A DNA stretch of 64,000 nt from Anderseniella sp. (GTDB lineage Bacteria > Pseudomonadota > Alphaproteobacteria > Rhizobiales > Aestuariivirgaceae): the NCBI GenBank assembly GCA_030626025.1, contig DAOUPT010000012.1, positions 1 through 64,000 on the forward strand, given 5' to 3'. The position numbers were made by a program, and so were the translations under genes. A model generated the notes under the pieces. The model was not told where the DNA came from and did no database searches. It saw nothing but the letters and a program-made list of their open reading frames with translations. This document shows, in pieces, positions 33,004-41,500 of this stretch (position 1 is its first letter; the number at the start of each line of letters is the position of its first letter).

Positions 33004-33314
33004 AATAATTTATAGAGTACTGCGATCACTTCACGGGCATCATTGCTGGCAAGTGAATAATACACGGCCTTGCCATCACGCCGTGTCGTTACCATACGCT
33101 CAGCCCTAAGTCTTTGAAGTTGCTGGGAAACACTGGCCTGTCGGATGCCAAGAGACTCTTCCAGCTCACTGACGGATTTTTCACCTTCCATCAAAAAACA
33201 CAAAACCCGCAAGCGCGTTTCATGGGACATTGCCTTGAGAAACTCACACGCCGCACGAGCGTTTTTTGCCATTTCATCAGCAGATACGACCACATCGTCG
33301 ACCATTGCATCCAT
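32979..33314 (-). CDS. bigR: ArsR-family persulfide-sensing repressor (BigR/SqrR type)
   Basis: A 111-residue ArsR protein. Cys39 (RVLCFLMEG) and Cys105 (LYKLFC) are 66 residues apart, exactly the spacing of the sensor cysteines in BigR and SqrR, which form a disulfide or polysulfide bridge on exposure to reactive sulfur and release DNA. The recognition helix is RQASVSQQLQRL. ATG 33314 follows AGGGTGG. An ATTC-N8-GAAT operator lies about 40 bases upstream, indicating autoregulation. Sulfide dehydrogenase genes on the other side of the thioredoxin gene fit the role. Confidence 0.88.
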   Translation of the reverse strand: MDAMVDDVVVSADEMAKNARAACEFLKAMSHETRLRVLCFLMEGEKSVSELEESLGIRQASVSQQLQRLRAERMVTTRRDGKAVYYSLASNDAREVIAVLYKLFCTKSDCQ

Positions 33315-33351
33315 TGTTTCCACCCTGAAAACGATTTGTATTTATTCACGT

Positions 33352-33367
33352 ATTCTAGGATATGAAT
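33352..33367. promoter_or_regulatory. BigR/SqrR-type operator
   Basis: ATTC-TAGGATAT-GAAT is an exact ATTC-N8-GAAT palindrome, the site reported for SqrR. It lies 38-53 bases before the BigR-type start codon; a further ATTC is 10 bases away. Confidence 0.7.
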
Positions 33368-33422
33368 GCAAAAAGGGCAAATCCAATTTTTATTAGACGT
33401 TAGTCGTAGTGTCTGAGCTTTT

Positions 33423-33821
33423 TCAGGACGCCGGGATTTGCAATTTTTTGACTTTGGCTCTTTTCTGTCCTTTTTTGATCATTTCATCCAGCATTCCCCA
33501 GAAGAAGTCTTCGCCTGGATAGCCGCGAATCCGGCCAATTTCCTTACCATTGTCCAGCAACACAAATGTAGGTGTAAAGTGGGCAGCCCTTAGGTGTTTC
33601 AGGTCTTTTGGGCGCGGATCAAAAATATCCACCCGGCGAAGCGGGGCCAGTTTGCCTTCGGTTGTTTTGGGGTAGACGCCCGAGATTTCCTTATCCCAGA
33701 CTTCGCACCATTCGCAATCATCCTGTTCGAACATAATCAGTTCCATTGCCGCCAGTTTGCCGGGAAGGACCATCAGGAAAAGGCTTAAAGTCAAGACGAT
33801 AGAAGCGATGCGAGATACCAT
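33423..33821 (-). CDS. Periplasmic thioredoxin-like protein (SoxS/SoxW-like)
   Basis: A 132-residue protein with signal peptide (MVSRIASIVLTLSLFLM, to about LAAME) and a thioredoxin fold. The active site is Cys36-Glu-Trp-Cys39 (DDCEWCEVW), and FTPTFVLLDNGKEIGRI supplies the cis-proline strand. Related periplasmic thioredoxins in sulfur-oxidising bacteria reduce Sox or sulfide-oxidising components. ATG 33821 is chosen as the start of the signal peptide. It lies between the BigR-type gene (same strand) and the divergent fccAB genes, so it may share their control. Confidence 0.82.
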   Translation of the reverse strand: MVSRIASIVLTLSLFLMVLPGKLAAMELIMFEQDDCEWCEVWDKEISGVYPKTTEGKLAPLRRVDIFDPRPKDLKHLRAAHFTPTFVLLDNGKEIGRIRGYPGEDFFWGMLDEMIKKGQKRAKVKKLQIPAS

Positions 33822-33929
33822 TTTTGTCACCAAATAAATTCCATTATCAGCATAGATACAACATTCTAGCATGTCTGGCAAAGAGACAGAGCTTGCGTTT
33901 CAGTCACGGCTTCGTGAAAATAAACATTG

Positions 33930-33968
33930 ACTATTTGGTATTCATACTATTTGATATTCGAATGTCAA
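33930..33968. promoter_or_regulatory. Direct repeats and palindrome upstream of fccA
   Basis: ACTATTTGGTATTC (33930) and ACTATTTGATATTC (33946) are near-identical with a 16-base period. Overlapping their right end is the near-perfect palindrome TTGATATTCGAATGTCAA (33951-33968), 20 bases before the fccA start. The TATTC/GAATG core resembles the ATTC/GAAT half-sites of the BigR operator, though with different spacing. A repressor site for the sulfide operon is likely. Confidence 0.55.
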
Positions 33969-33988
33969 TATATGTTCGTGGAGGGACG

Positions 33989-34303
33989 ATGGGACTATTA
34001 ATACGTTTAGCAGCCGCAGCCTCGACCACACTGGTTTTGGCCACCGCAGTTCACGCTGATGAAAAAGTCGAATACGGCGAGTATCTTTCAGGTTCATGCG
34101 TGACCTGTCACCAGCTTTCTGGTGCTGACAATGGTATTCCAGCAATTGTTGGCTGGGATGCGGAAGCATTTGTTGAAGTACTTCTCTCCTACAAAACCAA
34201 AGAGCGCGATAACAAAGCGATGCAAACCATTGCCATACCACTTTCAAAAGAAGAAATGGAGGCTTTGGCTGCCTATTTCGCCACAATCAAAGCAAAAGAA
34301 TAA
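33989..34303 (+). CDS. fccA: Monohaem cytochrome c subunit of flavocytochrome c sulfide dehydrogenase
   Basis: A 104-residue secreted cytochrome: signal peptide to about AVHADE, then haem motif CVTCH (C37, C40, H41), a Pro-rich loop (GIPAIVGWD) and a distal Met in KAMQTIAIP. It passes electrons from the FccB flavin to the respiratory chain. GGAGGGACG before ATG 33989 is a strong ribosome-binding site; the longer frame from 33824 is not. The flavoprotein gene follows after 54 bases. Confidence 0.88.
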   Translation: MGLLIRLAAAASTTLVLATAVHADEKVEYGEYLSGSCVTCHQLSGADNGIPAIVGWDAEAFVEVLLSYKTKERDNKAMQTIAIPLSKEEMEALAAYFATIKAKE

Positions 34304-34357
34304 TTATACTAATGAGTTGACTACTGTCTATTTTTCAATCCCTGAGGAGGAAATAAA

Positions 34358-35638
34358 ATGAAACTAAACAGACGCGAATTTAACATAGCAGCCGGTGCAT
34401 CTACACTGACACTGGGTTTGGGTGCTGCACCAATGGTTTTTGCTGGAAATGCAAAACCAAAAGTCGTCGTAATTGGCGGTGGTACAGGTGGTGCAACAGC
34501 AGCGCGCTACATTGCCAAAGACTCAAAAGGCGCTATCGATGTTACGCTGATTGAACCTACAAAACGCTACTACACCTGCTATTTCTCAAACCTCTACATT
34601 GGCGGTTTCCGCGAATATGAATCACTTGGCCATTCCTATGCCAAACTGGCATCTGAATACGGTATCAATGTCATTCACGACTGGGCCGTTACTGTTGATC
34701 GCAAGAAAAAAATGGTTGTTCTGGGCTCCGGTTCAATGGTTCCTTACGACAAGCTGGTGGTTTCACCGGGAATTGACCTGAAATTTGCATCGGTTGCTGA
34801 AGGTTATTCTGTTGCAGACCAGGGTATTTTCCCGCACGCTTGGAAATCGGGCACTCAAGCGCAATTGCTTAAAGCCAAGGTAACCGGCATGAAGCAGGGC
34901 GGTACATTCCTGATGGTGCCTCCGCCAAATCCTTTCCGCTGCCCTCCCGGGCCTTATGAGCGGATTTCCATGATTGCTCATCATTTCAAGAACAACAATC
35001 CAACCGCGAAAATTGTTATCCTTGATCCAAAAGACAAGTTCTCCAAAATGGGCCTGTTTAAGGATGGTTGGGAACGCCATTACAAGGGTATGATCGACTG
35101 GCAACCACTGTCGTCACTTGGTGGTTTGAAAAGCATTAACACCGCAACCGGAGAGTTTGTAACCGATCTTGACACCTTCAAAGCCGATGCTGCTTGCGTT
35201 ATTCCTGCAAACACATCAGGCCAAATTGCCAAAACAGCCGGTCTTACCAACGACAAGGGCTGGTGTCCTATCCATCAGGGTTCAATGAAGTCAAAAGTTG
35301 ACCCAGATGTGTATGTGATCGGTGATGCTTCGGTAGCTTCATCCATGCCGAAATCGGGCTTTGCTGCCAACAGCCAGGCCAAGGTTTGTGCCATGGCCGT
35401 GCGCGGTGAATTGACCAAATCCAAAGTGTTCCCGGCCAGGTATGCCAACACTTGTTGGAGCCTGATTGCACCAAATGACGGTGTTAAAGTGGGGGCAACA
35501 TATAAGGCTGGTGACAAGAAAATCGATCCAACATCGAAATTCATCTCCAAAAACGGTGAAGACGCTGATACCCGCCAGGCAACATACGAGGAATCTGTTG
35601 GCTGGTATGCCGGCATCACAGCTGATATTTTCGGCTAA
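34358..35638 (+). CDS. fccB: Sulfide dehydrogenase flavoprotein subunit (FccB/SoxF)
   Basis: A 426-residue Tat-exported flavoprotein (NRREFNIAAG signal). The FAD-binding loop VVVIGGGTGGATAARYI (about 36-52) opens the mature protein. Cys195 in FRCPPGPYER and Cys366 in NTCWSLI match the redox-active disulfide where sulfide attacks. A C-terminal GDAS motif contacts FAD. The enzyme oxidises sulfide in the periplasm to sulfur or polysulfide and gives electrons to FccA. GAGGAGG precedes the ATG and a terminator follows. Confidence 0.92.
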   Translation: MKLNRREFNIAAGASTLTLGLGAAPMVFAGNAKPKVVVIGGGTGGATAARYIAKDSKGAIDVTLIEPTKRYYTCYFSNLYIGGFREYESLGHSYAKLASEYGINVIHDWAVTVDRKKKMVVLGSGSMVPYDKLVVSPGIDLKFASVAEGYSVADQGIFPHAWKSGTQAQLLKAKVTGMKQGGTFLMVPPPNPFRCPPGPYERISMIAHHFKNNNPTAKIVILDPKDKFSKMGLFKDGWERHYKGMIDWQPLSSLGGLKSINTATGEFVTDLDTFKADAACVIPANTSGQIAKTAGLTNDKGWCPIHQGSMKSKVDPDVYVIGDASVASSMPKSGFAANSQAKVCAMAVRGELTKSKVFPARYANTCWSLIAPNDGVKVGATYKAGDKKIDPTSKFISKNGEDADTRQATYEESVGWYAGITADIFG

Positions 35639-35661
35639 AACGCCTACCGCACTAGATTTAT

Positions 35662-35691
35662 GGCCGTCTCGAAGGAGGCGGCCGTTTTTTT
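35662..35691 (+). terminator. Rho-independent terminator of fccAB
   Basis: GGCCGTCTC (35662-35670) pairs with GAGGCGGCC (35675-35683) around GAAG, followed within one base by seven T residues, 24 bases after the fccB stop codon. Confidence 0.92.
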
Positions 35692-35722
35692 GTGGTCATT
35701 TTGTCCTATCCCACACTGTCCC

Positions 35723-35752
35723 CTTGAAACTGCCAGTTTATGCAGCCATTTA
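35723..35752 (+). promoter_or_regulatory. Possible sigma-32 promoter of lon
   Basis: CTTGAAA at 35723 is an exact heat-shock -35 element; 14 bases on, AGCCATTTA resembles the -10 element CCCCATNTA. Transcription would start near 35760, leaving a 180-base leader before lon, a typical heat-shock gene. Confidence 0.45.
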
Positions 35753-35856
35753 CCATTTAAGTTGTTTTGGCGCGTGATTTCAGATCGAATCGTGTCTATT
35801 GTTGACGGAAAATTTGGAAATTTTACTTTAATAGTCGTTAAATAGCTGAAATACAT

Positions 35857-35870
35857 AAATCAGCGATACG
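35857..35870 (+). promoter_or_regulatory. Motif shared by lon and HU gene upstream regions (copy 1)
   Basis: AAATCAGCGATACG occurs here, 70 bases before lon, and identically at 38516-38529. An exact 14-base match between two short upstream regions is unlikely by chance, so a shared control site or promoter part is possible. Confidence 0.4.
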
Positions 35871-35940
35871 CTGGCACCGCATGATCAGTCGCGCAGTGTT
35901 TAGCCAAACAGACGAAGTTACAAACAAGGAAAAATCATAA

Positions 35941-38370
35941 ATGAGTGACTCAACTCCTGAACCAACATTGACGCCCGATGCTCCCAAAACCCTTCCGGTT
36001 TTGCCTTTGCGCGATATCGTTGTGTTTCCGCATATGATCGTTCCTCTTTTCGTTGGTCGTGATAAATCTATCGCCGCGTTGGAAGAGGTTATGCAGACGG
36101 ACAAAAAGATTTTACTTGCGGCTCAAAAAGACGCCAATGATGATGATCCCAGTACCGATTCAATTTATGAAATCGGCACAATTGCAACGGTAATGCAATT
36201 GCTCAAACTTCCTGATGGAACAGTCAAAGTGCTGGTAGAAGGCGGTTCACGAGCGAAAATTACAGAATTCACAGAGCGCGAAGATTATTTTGAAGCCCAT
36301 GTCGAAGAACTGGAAGATGTTCAAAGTGATGGCGACGAAACCGAGGCTTTGGCCAGAACGGTTCTGTCGCACTTTGAAAGCTATGTGAAGCTCAACAAAA
36401 AAATACCGGCTGAAACCATCGCCAGCGTCACAAAAATTGACGACAGTGCCAAATTGGCGGACACAATTTCTGCCCACCTTGCAGTTAAAATATCTGACAA
36501 GCAGGAATTGCTCGAAGCGCCATCAGTTACCGCCCGTCTTGAAAAAATTTACGCCCTGATGGAGGGCGAAATTTCGGTCATGCAGGTTGAAAAGAAAATC
36601 CGTAGCCGGGTTAAGCGTCAGATGGAAAAAACCCAGCGTGAGTACTATTTGAATGAGCAAATGAAGGCCATTCAAAAAGAACTCGGCGATGGCGATGAGC
36701 GCGATGAACTGAGTGAGCTTGAAGAGAAAATCGGCAAGACCAGACTGAGCAAGGAAGCAAAAGAAAAAGCTGAAAACGAGCTTAAAAAGCTGCGTCAGAT
36801 GAGCCCCATGTCAGCCGAAGCAACAGTTGTTCGCAATTATCTCGATTGGTTGTTGTCCATTCCCTGGGGCACCAAATCCAAGGTCAAAAAGGACCTCGAT
36901 TTTGCCCAGGGTATACTTGATGAAGATCACTACGGTCTGGAAAAGGTCAAGGAACGCATTATCGAATACCTTGCAGTTCAGCAGCGTATCAACAAGGTAC
37001 GCGGCCCGATTTTGTGTCTGGTTGGACCTCCAGGTGTTGGTAAAACATCGCTCGGCAAGTCCATAGCAAAAGCAACCGGTCGTGAATTTGCCCGTATGTC
37101 GCTTGGTGGTGTGCGTGATGAAAGCGAAATTCGCGGTCACCGGCGGACCTATATCGGTTCCATGCCCGGCAAGGTCGTGCAATCGATGAAAAAAGCCAAG
37201 AAAACCAACCCCCTGTTCCTACTCGATGAGATTGATAAAATGGGGATGGATTTCCGTGGCGACCCGGCATCTGCATTGCTTGAGGTGCTGGACCCTGAAC
37301 AAAATGCAACATTTATGGATCACTATCTGGAAGTGGAATATGACCTTTCAAACGTCATGTTCATCACCACCTCCAATTCCATGAACATCCCGCCAGCTTT
37401 GCTTGACCGGATGGAAATTATCCGTATCGCCGGTTACACCGAAGATGAGAAGTTGGAAATTGCCAAACGGCATTTGCTGCCAAAAGCACTGGAAAATCAC
37501 GGCCTGTCGAAAAAAGAAATGACCATCAAGGATGATGCCATTCTCGATGTAATTCGCCGTTACACCCGCGAAGCTGGTGTTCGTAGCCTTGAGCGCGAAT
37601 TGTCAAAACTTGCCCGTAAATCGGTCAAGGAGCTGCTGACCAGCAAAAAGAAGACAATCAACGTCACATTGAAGGTCGTTGAAAAATACCTTGGTGTTCC
37701 TGTCTTCCGTCACGGTGAAGCAGAGCGCGAAGATCTGGTTGGTTGTGTTACAGGACTTGCCTGGACCCAGACCGGTGGCGAATTATTGACAATTGAAGCG
37801 GTTATGATGCCTGGTAAGGGTAAAATGACCGTCACCGGCAACCTTAAAGATGTCATGAAAGAATCAATTTCAGCTGCCAACAGCTATGTACGCTCGCGCG
37901 CCACAAGCTTTGGCATCAAACCGCCAATGTTCGAGAACAAGGACATTCACGTTCACGTGCCAGAAGGCGCAACCCCCAAAGACGGCCCGTCTGCTGGTAT
38001 TGCCATGGCCACAACAATTGTGTCCGTCATGACCGGCATCAAGGTCTCCAAGGATGTTGCCATGACCGGCGAGATCACTTTGCGGGGCAGGGTGCTTCCC
38101 ATCGGTGGACTGAAAGAGAAACTGCTGGCAGCGTTGCGTGGCGGTATCAAAAAGGTTCTTATTCCCGAAGAAAATGAAAAAGACCTGGCTGAAATTCCTG
38201 ACAACGTCAAAAAAGGCCTGGAAATCATCCCGGTCGGCCATCTTGATGACGTCCTCCCGCATGTGCTTTTGAGCGTGCCGGAAGAAATTGAATGGGATGA
38301 AGAAGCAGAAGCTGCTGCCGCCCGGGCAAAAGCTGCTGCCGAAAGGGCCGAAACCCAGACGGCTCACTGA
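35941..38370 (+). CDS. lon: ATP-dependent protease Lon
   Basis: An 809-residue Lon protease: N-terminal substrate domain from [22 protein letters not shown]+ domain with [12 protein letters not shown] and [10 protein letters not shown], and the peptidase domain with catalytic Ser684 in PKDGPSAG and Lys727 in GGLKEK. It degrades misfolded and regulatory proteins in the cytoplasm. The C-terminus is an Ala/Glu-rich tail. A terminator follows, and the HU gene is next, the normal alphaproteobacterial order. Confidence 0.98.
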   Translation: MSDSTPEPTLTPDAPKTLPVLPLRDIVVFPHMIVPLFVGRDKSIAALEEVMQTDKKILLAAQKDANDDDPSTDSIYEIGTIATVMQLLKLPDGTVKVLVEGGSRAKITEFTEREDYFEAHVEELEDVQSDGDETEALARTVLSHFESYVKLNKKIPAETIASVTKIDDSAKLADTISAHLAVKISDKQELLEAPSVTARLEKIYALMEGEISVMQVEKKIRSRVKRQMEKTQREYYLNEQMKAIQKELGDGDERDELSELEEKIGKTRLSKEAKEKAENELKKLRQMSPMSAEATVVRNYLDWLLSIPWGTKSKVKKDLDFAQGILDEDHYGLEKVKERIIEYLAVQQRINKVRGPILCLVGPPGVGKTSLGKSIAKATGREFARMSLGGVRDESEIRGHRRTYIGSMPGKVVQSMKKAKKTNPLFLLDEIDKMGMDFRGDPASALLEVLDPEQNATFMDHYLEVEYDLSNVMFITTSNSMNIPPALLDRMEIIRIAGYTEDEKLEIAKRHLLPKALENHGLSKKEMTIKDDAILDVIRRYTREAGVRSLERELSKLARKSVKELLTSKKKTINVTLKVVEKYLGVPVFRHGEAEREDLVGCVTGLAWTQTGGELLTIEAVMMPGKGKMTVTGNLKDVMKESISAANSYVRSRATSFGIKPPMFENKDIHVHVPEGATPKDGPSAGIAMATTIVSVMTGIKVSKDVAMTGEITLRGRVLPIGGLKEKLLAALRGGIKKVLIPEENEKDLAEIPDNVKKGLEIIPVGHLDDVLPHVLLSVPEEIEWDEEAEAAAARAKAAAERAETQTAH

Positions 38371-38389
38371 ACAAAGTTGTTTCAATTTT

Positions 38390-38433
38390 GCCTCTTCGTT
38401 CATTCTCGCGGAGTTGAACGGAGAGGCTTTTTT
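38390..38433 (+). terminator. Rho-independent terminator of lon
   Basis: GCCTCTTCGTTCA (38390-38402) pairs with TGAACGGAGAGGC (38415-38427) with one G-T pair, followed by six T residues. Confidence 0.93.
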
Positions 38434-38515
38434 GTTTTGAATTCAGGCGTTTCTGGCTCGCAAAATATCACCACGAATCAATAACTTGCACGAATCAAAG
38501 TGGTGCAATTGGCAG

Positions 38516-38529
38516 AAATCAGCGATACG
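38516..38529 (+). promoter_or_regulatory. Motif shared by lon and HU gene upstream regions (copy 2)
   Basis: The second AAATCAGCGATACG, 162 bases before the HU gene. The 320-base gap 38371-38690 otherwise holds the lon terminator and repeated AAAATCGGC words at about 38533 and 38612, but no gene that I can see. Confidence 0.4.
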
Positions 38530-38690
38530 GCGCAAAATCGGCGGATTTCTGGCGTTCTGTAAGCTGTTGATATTTATGGCAAAAGTAAAAAAAATAAGTT
38601 ATCGCTTGCCAAAATCGGCTGAAATCCGCGAGTTTCCGGTAGGCGGTAGAGGTTTGCCTGAATGTTCAAACAGTATAAGGATTACAGACA

Positions 38691-38969
38691 ATGAACAAAA
38701 ATGAACTCATTGCAAAAGTGGCAGAAGGATCCGGTCTCACAAAAGGTGATGCAGGTGATGCTATAGAAGCAACATTGAATGCCGTTATGGCTGCACTGGC
38801 TGGTGGTGATGAAGTACGCCTCGTTGGCTTTGGCACTTTCTCGGTTTCCGAGCGCAAAGCAACAACTGGTCGTAATCCTCGCACCGGTGCGACAATCCAG
38901 ATCGCGGCATCTAAAAATGCCAAGTTTAAGGCCGGTAAAGCATTTAAAGATCAAGTGAACGGCAAATAA
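38691..38969 (+). CDS. hupB: DNA-binding protein HU
   Basis: A 92-residue histone-like protein. MNKNELIAKVAEGSGLTKGD forms the dimer helices, VGFGTFSVSERKATTGRNPR the start of the DNA-binding arm with the conserved GRNP, and AFKDQVNG the C-terminal helix. It bends and compacts DNA. It follows lon after 320 bases and has its own terminator, so it is probably a single-gene transcript with its own promoter. Confidence 0.97.
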   Translation: MNKNELIAKVAEGSGLTKGDAGDAIEATLNAVMAALAGGDEVRLVGFGTFSVSERKATTGRNPRTGATIQIAASKNAKFKAGKAFKDQVNGK

Positions 38970-38990
38970 CTTAAAACGACCAAATTTGAA

Positions 38991-39025
38991 ATCCGTGCGT
39001 GGTTTTGCCACTGCACGGATTTTTT
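38991..39025 (+). terminator. Rho-independent terminator of the HU gene
   Basis: ATCCGTGC and GCACGGAT form an 8-bp stem with further GTGG/CCAC pairing inside, followed by TTTTT. Confidence 0.93.
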
Positions 39026-39128
39026 CGCTTTTAGCGATCTTTTTTACTTGCCCGCCAGCCCGTCAACGGCTATTCAGGGCGCGCATTGAATAACAAGCAT
39101 ACAATATGCATATAGTGAAGTGCACATC

Positions 39129-39204
39129 GGGCGGTTAGCTCAGTTGGTAGAGCATCTCGTTTACACCGAGAGGGTCGGCGGTTCGAGACCGTCACCGCCC
39201 ACCA
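39129..39204 (+). tRNA. tRNA-Val (TAC anticodon)
   Basis: GGGCGGT pairs with ACCGCCC. The anticodon stem TCTCG/CGAGA encloses TTTACAC with TAC, reading GUA. T-loop GGTTCGAGACC and an encoded CCA are present. Length is 76 nt. Confidence 0.96.
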
Positions 39205-39467
39205 TTTAAATCAAGCAAAAACAACGACTTACATCCCGCTCCGGTGGGGTTTGTTTTTGGTGCCCTTTTAAATAACCCGAAAAAGTAAGCGGTTTGTGTG
39301 CCTTTTTGCGCAAAACCGGAATGGTGGTGCTGTGTTGGTGCAATTGGCAGCAAAAACAAAACAACCCCTAAAGGGCTTGCAGCGGCTCGTGTCCGTGGCG
39401 GTTAGCCTGTTGTATGGCCCGGCGGGTTGCCGCTCAATAGGGTTTAGCCGGTAACTGTGGTGGTCGG
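39205..39467. other. Non-coding stretch after tRNA-Val, probably foreign remnant
   Basis: About 260 bases with no supported gene. It lies between tRNA-Val, a common integration target, and a truncated foreign reading frame. No repeat of the tRNA 3' end was found in it. Confidence 0.35.
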
Positions 39468-39640
39468 TTAGCCACGCGCCGGAGCTTTTTGTTTGCTGAC
39501 CTTGCACCACCTATTTTGCTCTAGGTATTCGATAGCAATTTTTCTGTTTTTAGCAAGTTTGAGGGGTTGGCCGCCCCCGAATAGGTCACTCAAGTCTCTT
39601 GCCTTTAGTGTCAACTGATCTTTATATGCCTCGCGCAGTT
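39468..39640 (-). pseudogene. C-terminal remnant of a replication-type protein from an integrated element
   Basis: The minus frame ending TAA at 39468 reads SKLREAYKDQLTLKARDLSD and on to KIAIEYLEQNRWCKV, a small winged-helix-like end resembling that of DUF3987/primase-type proteins in integrative elements. Upstream codons run antisense into mscS with no sense as protein, so the gene is cut at about 39635-39640. Family assignment is tentative. Confidence 0.4.
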
Positions 39641-40740
39641 TGCTGCAACCTGTCCTTACTGTGATTGCCTTTGCAATTGGTGTAGAGATCACCCTTGCTG
39701 CGGTCAACACCGCCTGGCTTGTCAGGCTGGCCCAGAGTGTTAGCGTCGTTGGTGTTCTCTATGCGGCGATTAACCTGTTCATTACCCACCCGCTGGTGCG
39801 AACTGCTGCCATCTGGATTGCAATTCCGGTTGCCACCCTGAAAGTCTTTGGCTGGCTGGATGAAACCATCGGCTTTATGGATGGCGTGGCGTTGTCAGTT
39901 GGCAATATCCGCATATCGCTGTTTATGCTGTTTAAGGCGGTCATTGCCGGGGCTTTCTTTTTCTGGCTCGGACGGCTTTCCAATACAGCCGGCAAGAGAG
40001 TTATTCACAAACAGGAATCAATCGATGCGCCAACCCGCGAGTTGTTTGCCAAATTGTTTGAAATCATCCTGTTCCTGGTCATCTTTGTCATGCTGCTGCA
40101 GGTCATGGGGCTTGATCTCACGGCTTTAACGGTATTTGGCGGTGCATTGGGTGTCGGCCTTGGTTTTGGCCTCCAGCAGATCGCTTCAAACTTCATTTCA
40201 GGCATCATTTTGTTGCTTGAGCGCTCAATGGGCATCGGCGACTATATTGAACTTGAAGACGGAAAAGCAGGCATCCTGAAGCAACTCAATATGCGCTCCT
40301 CAACGCTGGAAACTTTCGACGGCAAGGAAATCATGGTGCCGAATGAAAAATTCATCACCAGCCAGTTCATCAACTGGACCCGTGATGACCCGCGCCAGCG
40401 CTATGAAGTGGAATTTTCGGTTTCTTATGACAGTGACCTTCACCAGGTAAAAGAACTGGTCGAGGCGGCGGTGGCAAAGCATCCGCGTGTTCTCACCGAC
40501 CCGGAACATCCTGATTGTGAATTGCGTGGCTTTGGTGACAGTGGAGTCAGTTTTGCGATCGAATTTTGGGTGAACGGCCTTGATGATGGAAAAAACAAAT
40601 TTTCATCCGATGTGTTGTTTTTGATCTGGGATGTGCTGAAAGACAATGAGATTTCCATTCCGTTCCCGCAACGCGATATACGAATTGTTTCCGACCAGCC
40701 AAAATTACAAATCAATCGCAAGTCACAAAAGACAAAATAA
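39640..40740 (+). CDS. MscS-family mechanosensitive channel, 5'-truncated
   Basis: The frame encodes 366 residues: four membrane segments, then the pore helix region (LFEIILFLVIFVMLLQVMGL, GGALGVGLGFGLQQIASNF), the beta-domain (RSMGIGDYIELEDGKAGIL, MVPNEKFITSQFINW) and the C-terminal domain. Such channels release solutes on hypo-osmotic shock. The N-terminus starts in mid-protein; relatives I recall have about 80 more residues with another helix. The frame opens at 39619 with only TTG 39640 or GTG 39661 as starts and no ribosome-binding site. It may be a pseudogene with an intact pore part. Confidence 0.72.
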   Translation: MLQPVLTVIAFAIGVEITLAAVNTAWLVRLAQSVSVVGVLYAAINLFITHPLVRTAAIWIAIPVATLKVFGWLDETIGFMDGVALSVGNIRISLFMLFKAVIAGAFFFWLGRLSNTAGKRVIHKQESIDAPTRELFAKLFEIILFLVIFVMLLQVMGLDLTALTVFGGALGVGLGFGLQQIASNFISGIILLLERSMGIGDYIELEDGKAGILKQLNMRSSTLETFDGKEIMVPNEKFITSQFINWTRDDPRQRYEVEFSVSYDSDLHQVKELVEAAVAKHPRVLTDPEHPDCELRGFGDSGVSFAIEFWVNGLDDGKNKFSSDVLFLIWDVLKDNEISIPFPQRDIRIVSDQPKLQINRKSQKTK

Positions 40741-40842
40741 ATTCGCCCGAGGCGCTTTGCTTGCTTGACACAAGCAGTTAGCTGTCTTAATGACGGGCGA
40801 CTTCGTTTTCTGGCAATCAAAATTGATCGCTCAGGGCAAAAC

Positions 40843-40919
40843 GGGGGTGTAGCTCAGTTGGTTAGAGTGCCGGCCTGTCACGCCGGAGGTCGCGGGTTCG
40901 AGTCCCGTCACTCCCGCCA
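40843..40919 (+). tRNA. tRNA-Asp (GTC anticodon)
   Basis: GGGGGTG pairs with CACTCCC (one G-T). The anticodon stem CCGGC/GCCGG encloses CTGTCAC with GTC. T-loop GGTTCGAGTCC and an encoded GCCA end. Length is 77 nt. Confidence 0.96.
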
Positions 40920-41083
40920 TTTCCCGACAAATATTGATCGGTTGAAATGGCAAAATTGGTTTTTCTAAAATTAAAAAATTTCTGTCAATCATTGACCAAA
41001 GTCACGTGCTTTGTGCTTGCACACAGCATCGCGTTGCGCTACCACACCATTAGCTAACAGACTGCGTCAAAATAGCAGCATTC

Positions 41084-41121
41084 AAGCAAGAAGGCCAAGC
41101 AAGAAGGCCAAGTAAGAAGGG
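41084..41121 (+). repeat. Three tandem 13-base repeats before nuoA
   Basis: AAGCAAGAAGGCC at 41084-41096 and 41097-41109, then AAGTAAGAAGGG at 41110-41121. Each unit contains AGAAGG, like a ribosome-binding site; the last one serves nuoA. Confidence 0.75.
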
Positions 41122-41130
41122 GTGGTAACA

Positions 41131-41496
41131 GTGCACAATTTAGTGGGCGATTATTTGCCGGTAATCATATTTGTAGCAATAGCAGCGGCAATTGCAGTGG
41201 CTTTAATGGCTTCTGCATTGATTATTGCCGTGCGCAAACCCGATCCTGAAAAGAACTCCACATATGAGTGTGGGTTTAATGCTTTTGATGATTCCCGCAT
41301 GCGCTTTGACATAAGGTTTTATCTGGTAGCGATTCTCTTTATTATTTTCGATCTTGAGGTTGCGTTCCTGTTTCCCTGGGCAGTTGCCTTTAAAGAAGTC
41401 GGGATGTTCGGTTTCGTATCGATGATGATTTTCCTTGGCGTACTCACTATTGGTTTTATTTATGAATGGCGCAAAGGCGCTCTTGAGTGGGATTGA
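41131..41496 (+). CDS. nuoA: NADH-quinone oxidoreductase subunit A
   Basis: A 121-residue subunit with three membrane helices. The long loop after helix 1 holds Cys47 in [10 protein letters not shown], the ND3 cysteine whose exposure reports the active/deactive state of complex I. The end [12 protein letters not shown] is typical. The GTG at 41131 lies eight bases after AAGGGG and gives the usual N-terminus ([13 protein letters not shown]); GTG 41122 would overlap the ribosome-binding site. It is first of the fourteen-subunit operon. Confidence 0.95.
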   Translation: MHNLVGDYLPVIIFVAIAAAIAVALMASALIIAVRKPDPEKNSTYECGFNAFDDSRMRFDIRFYLVAILFIIFDLEVAFLFPWAVAFKEVGMFGFVSMMIFLGVLTIGFIYEWRKGALEWD

Positions 41497-41500
41497 TGCG

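Noticed and set aside
39268-39510. Minus-strand 80-residue frame after tRNA-Val
   Set aside because: No family likeness and no ribosome-binding site; it overlaps the better-supported foreign gene tail in another frame.
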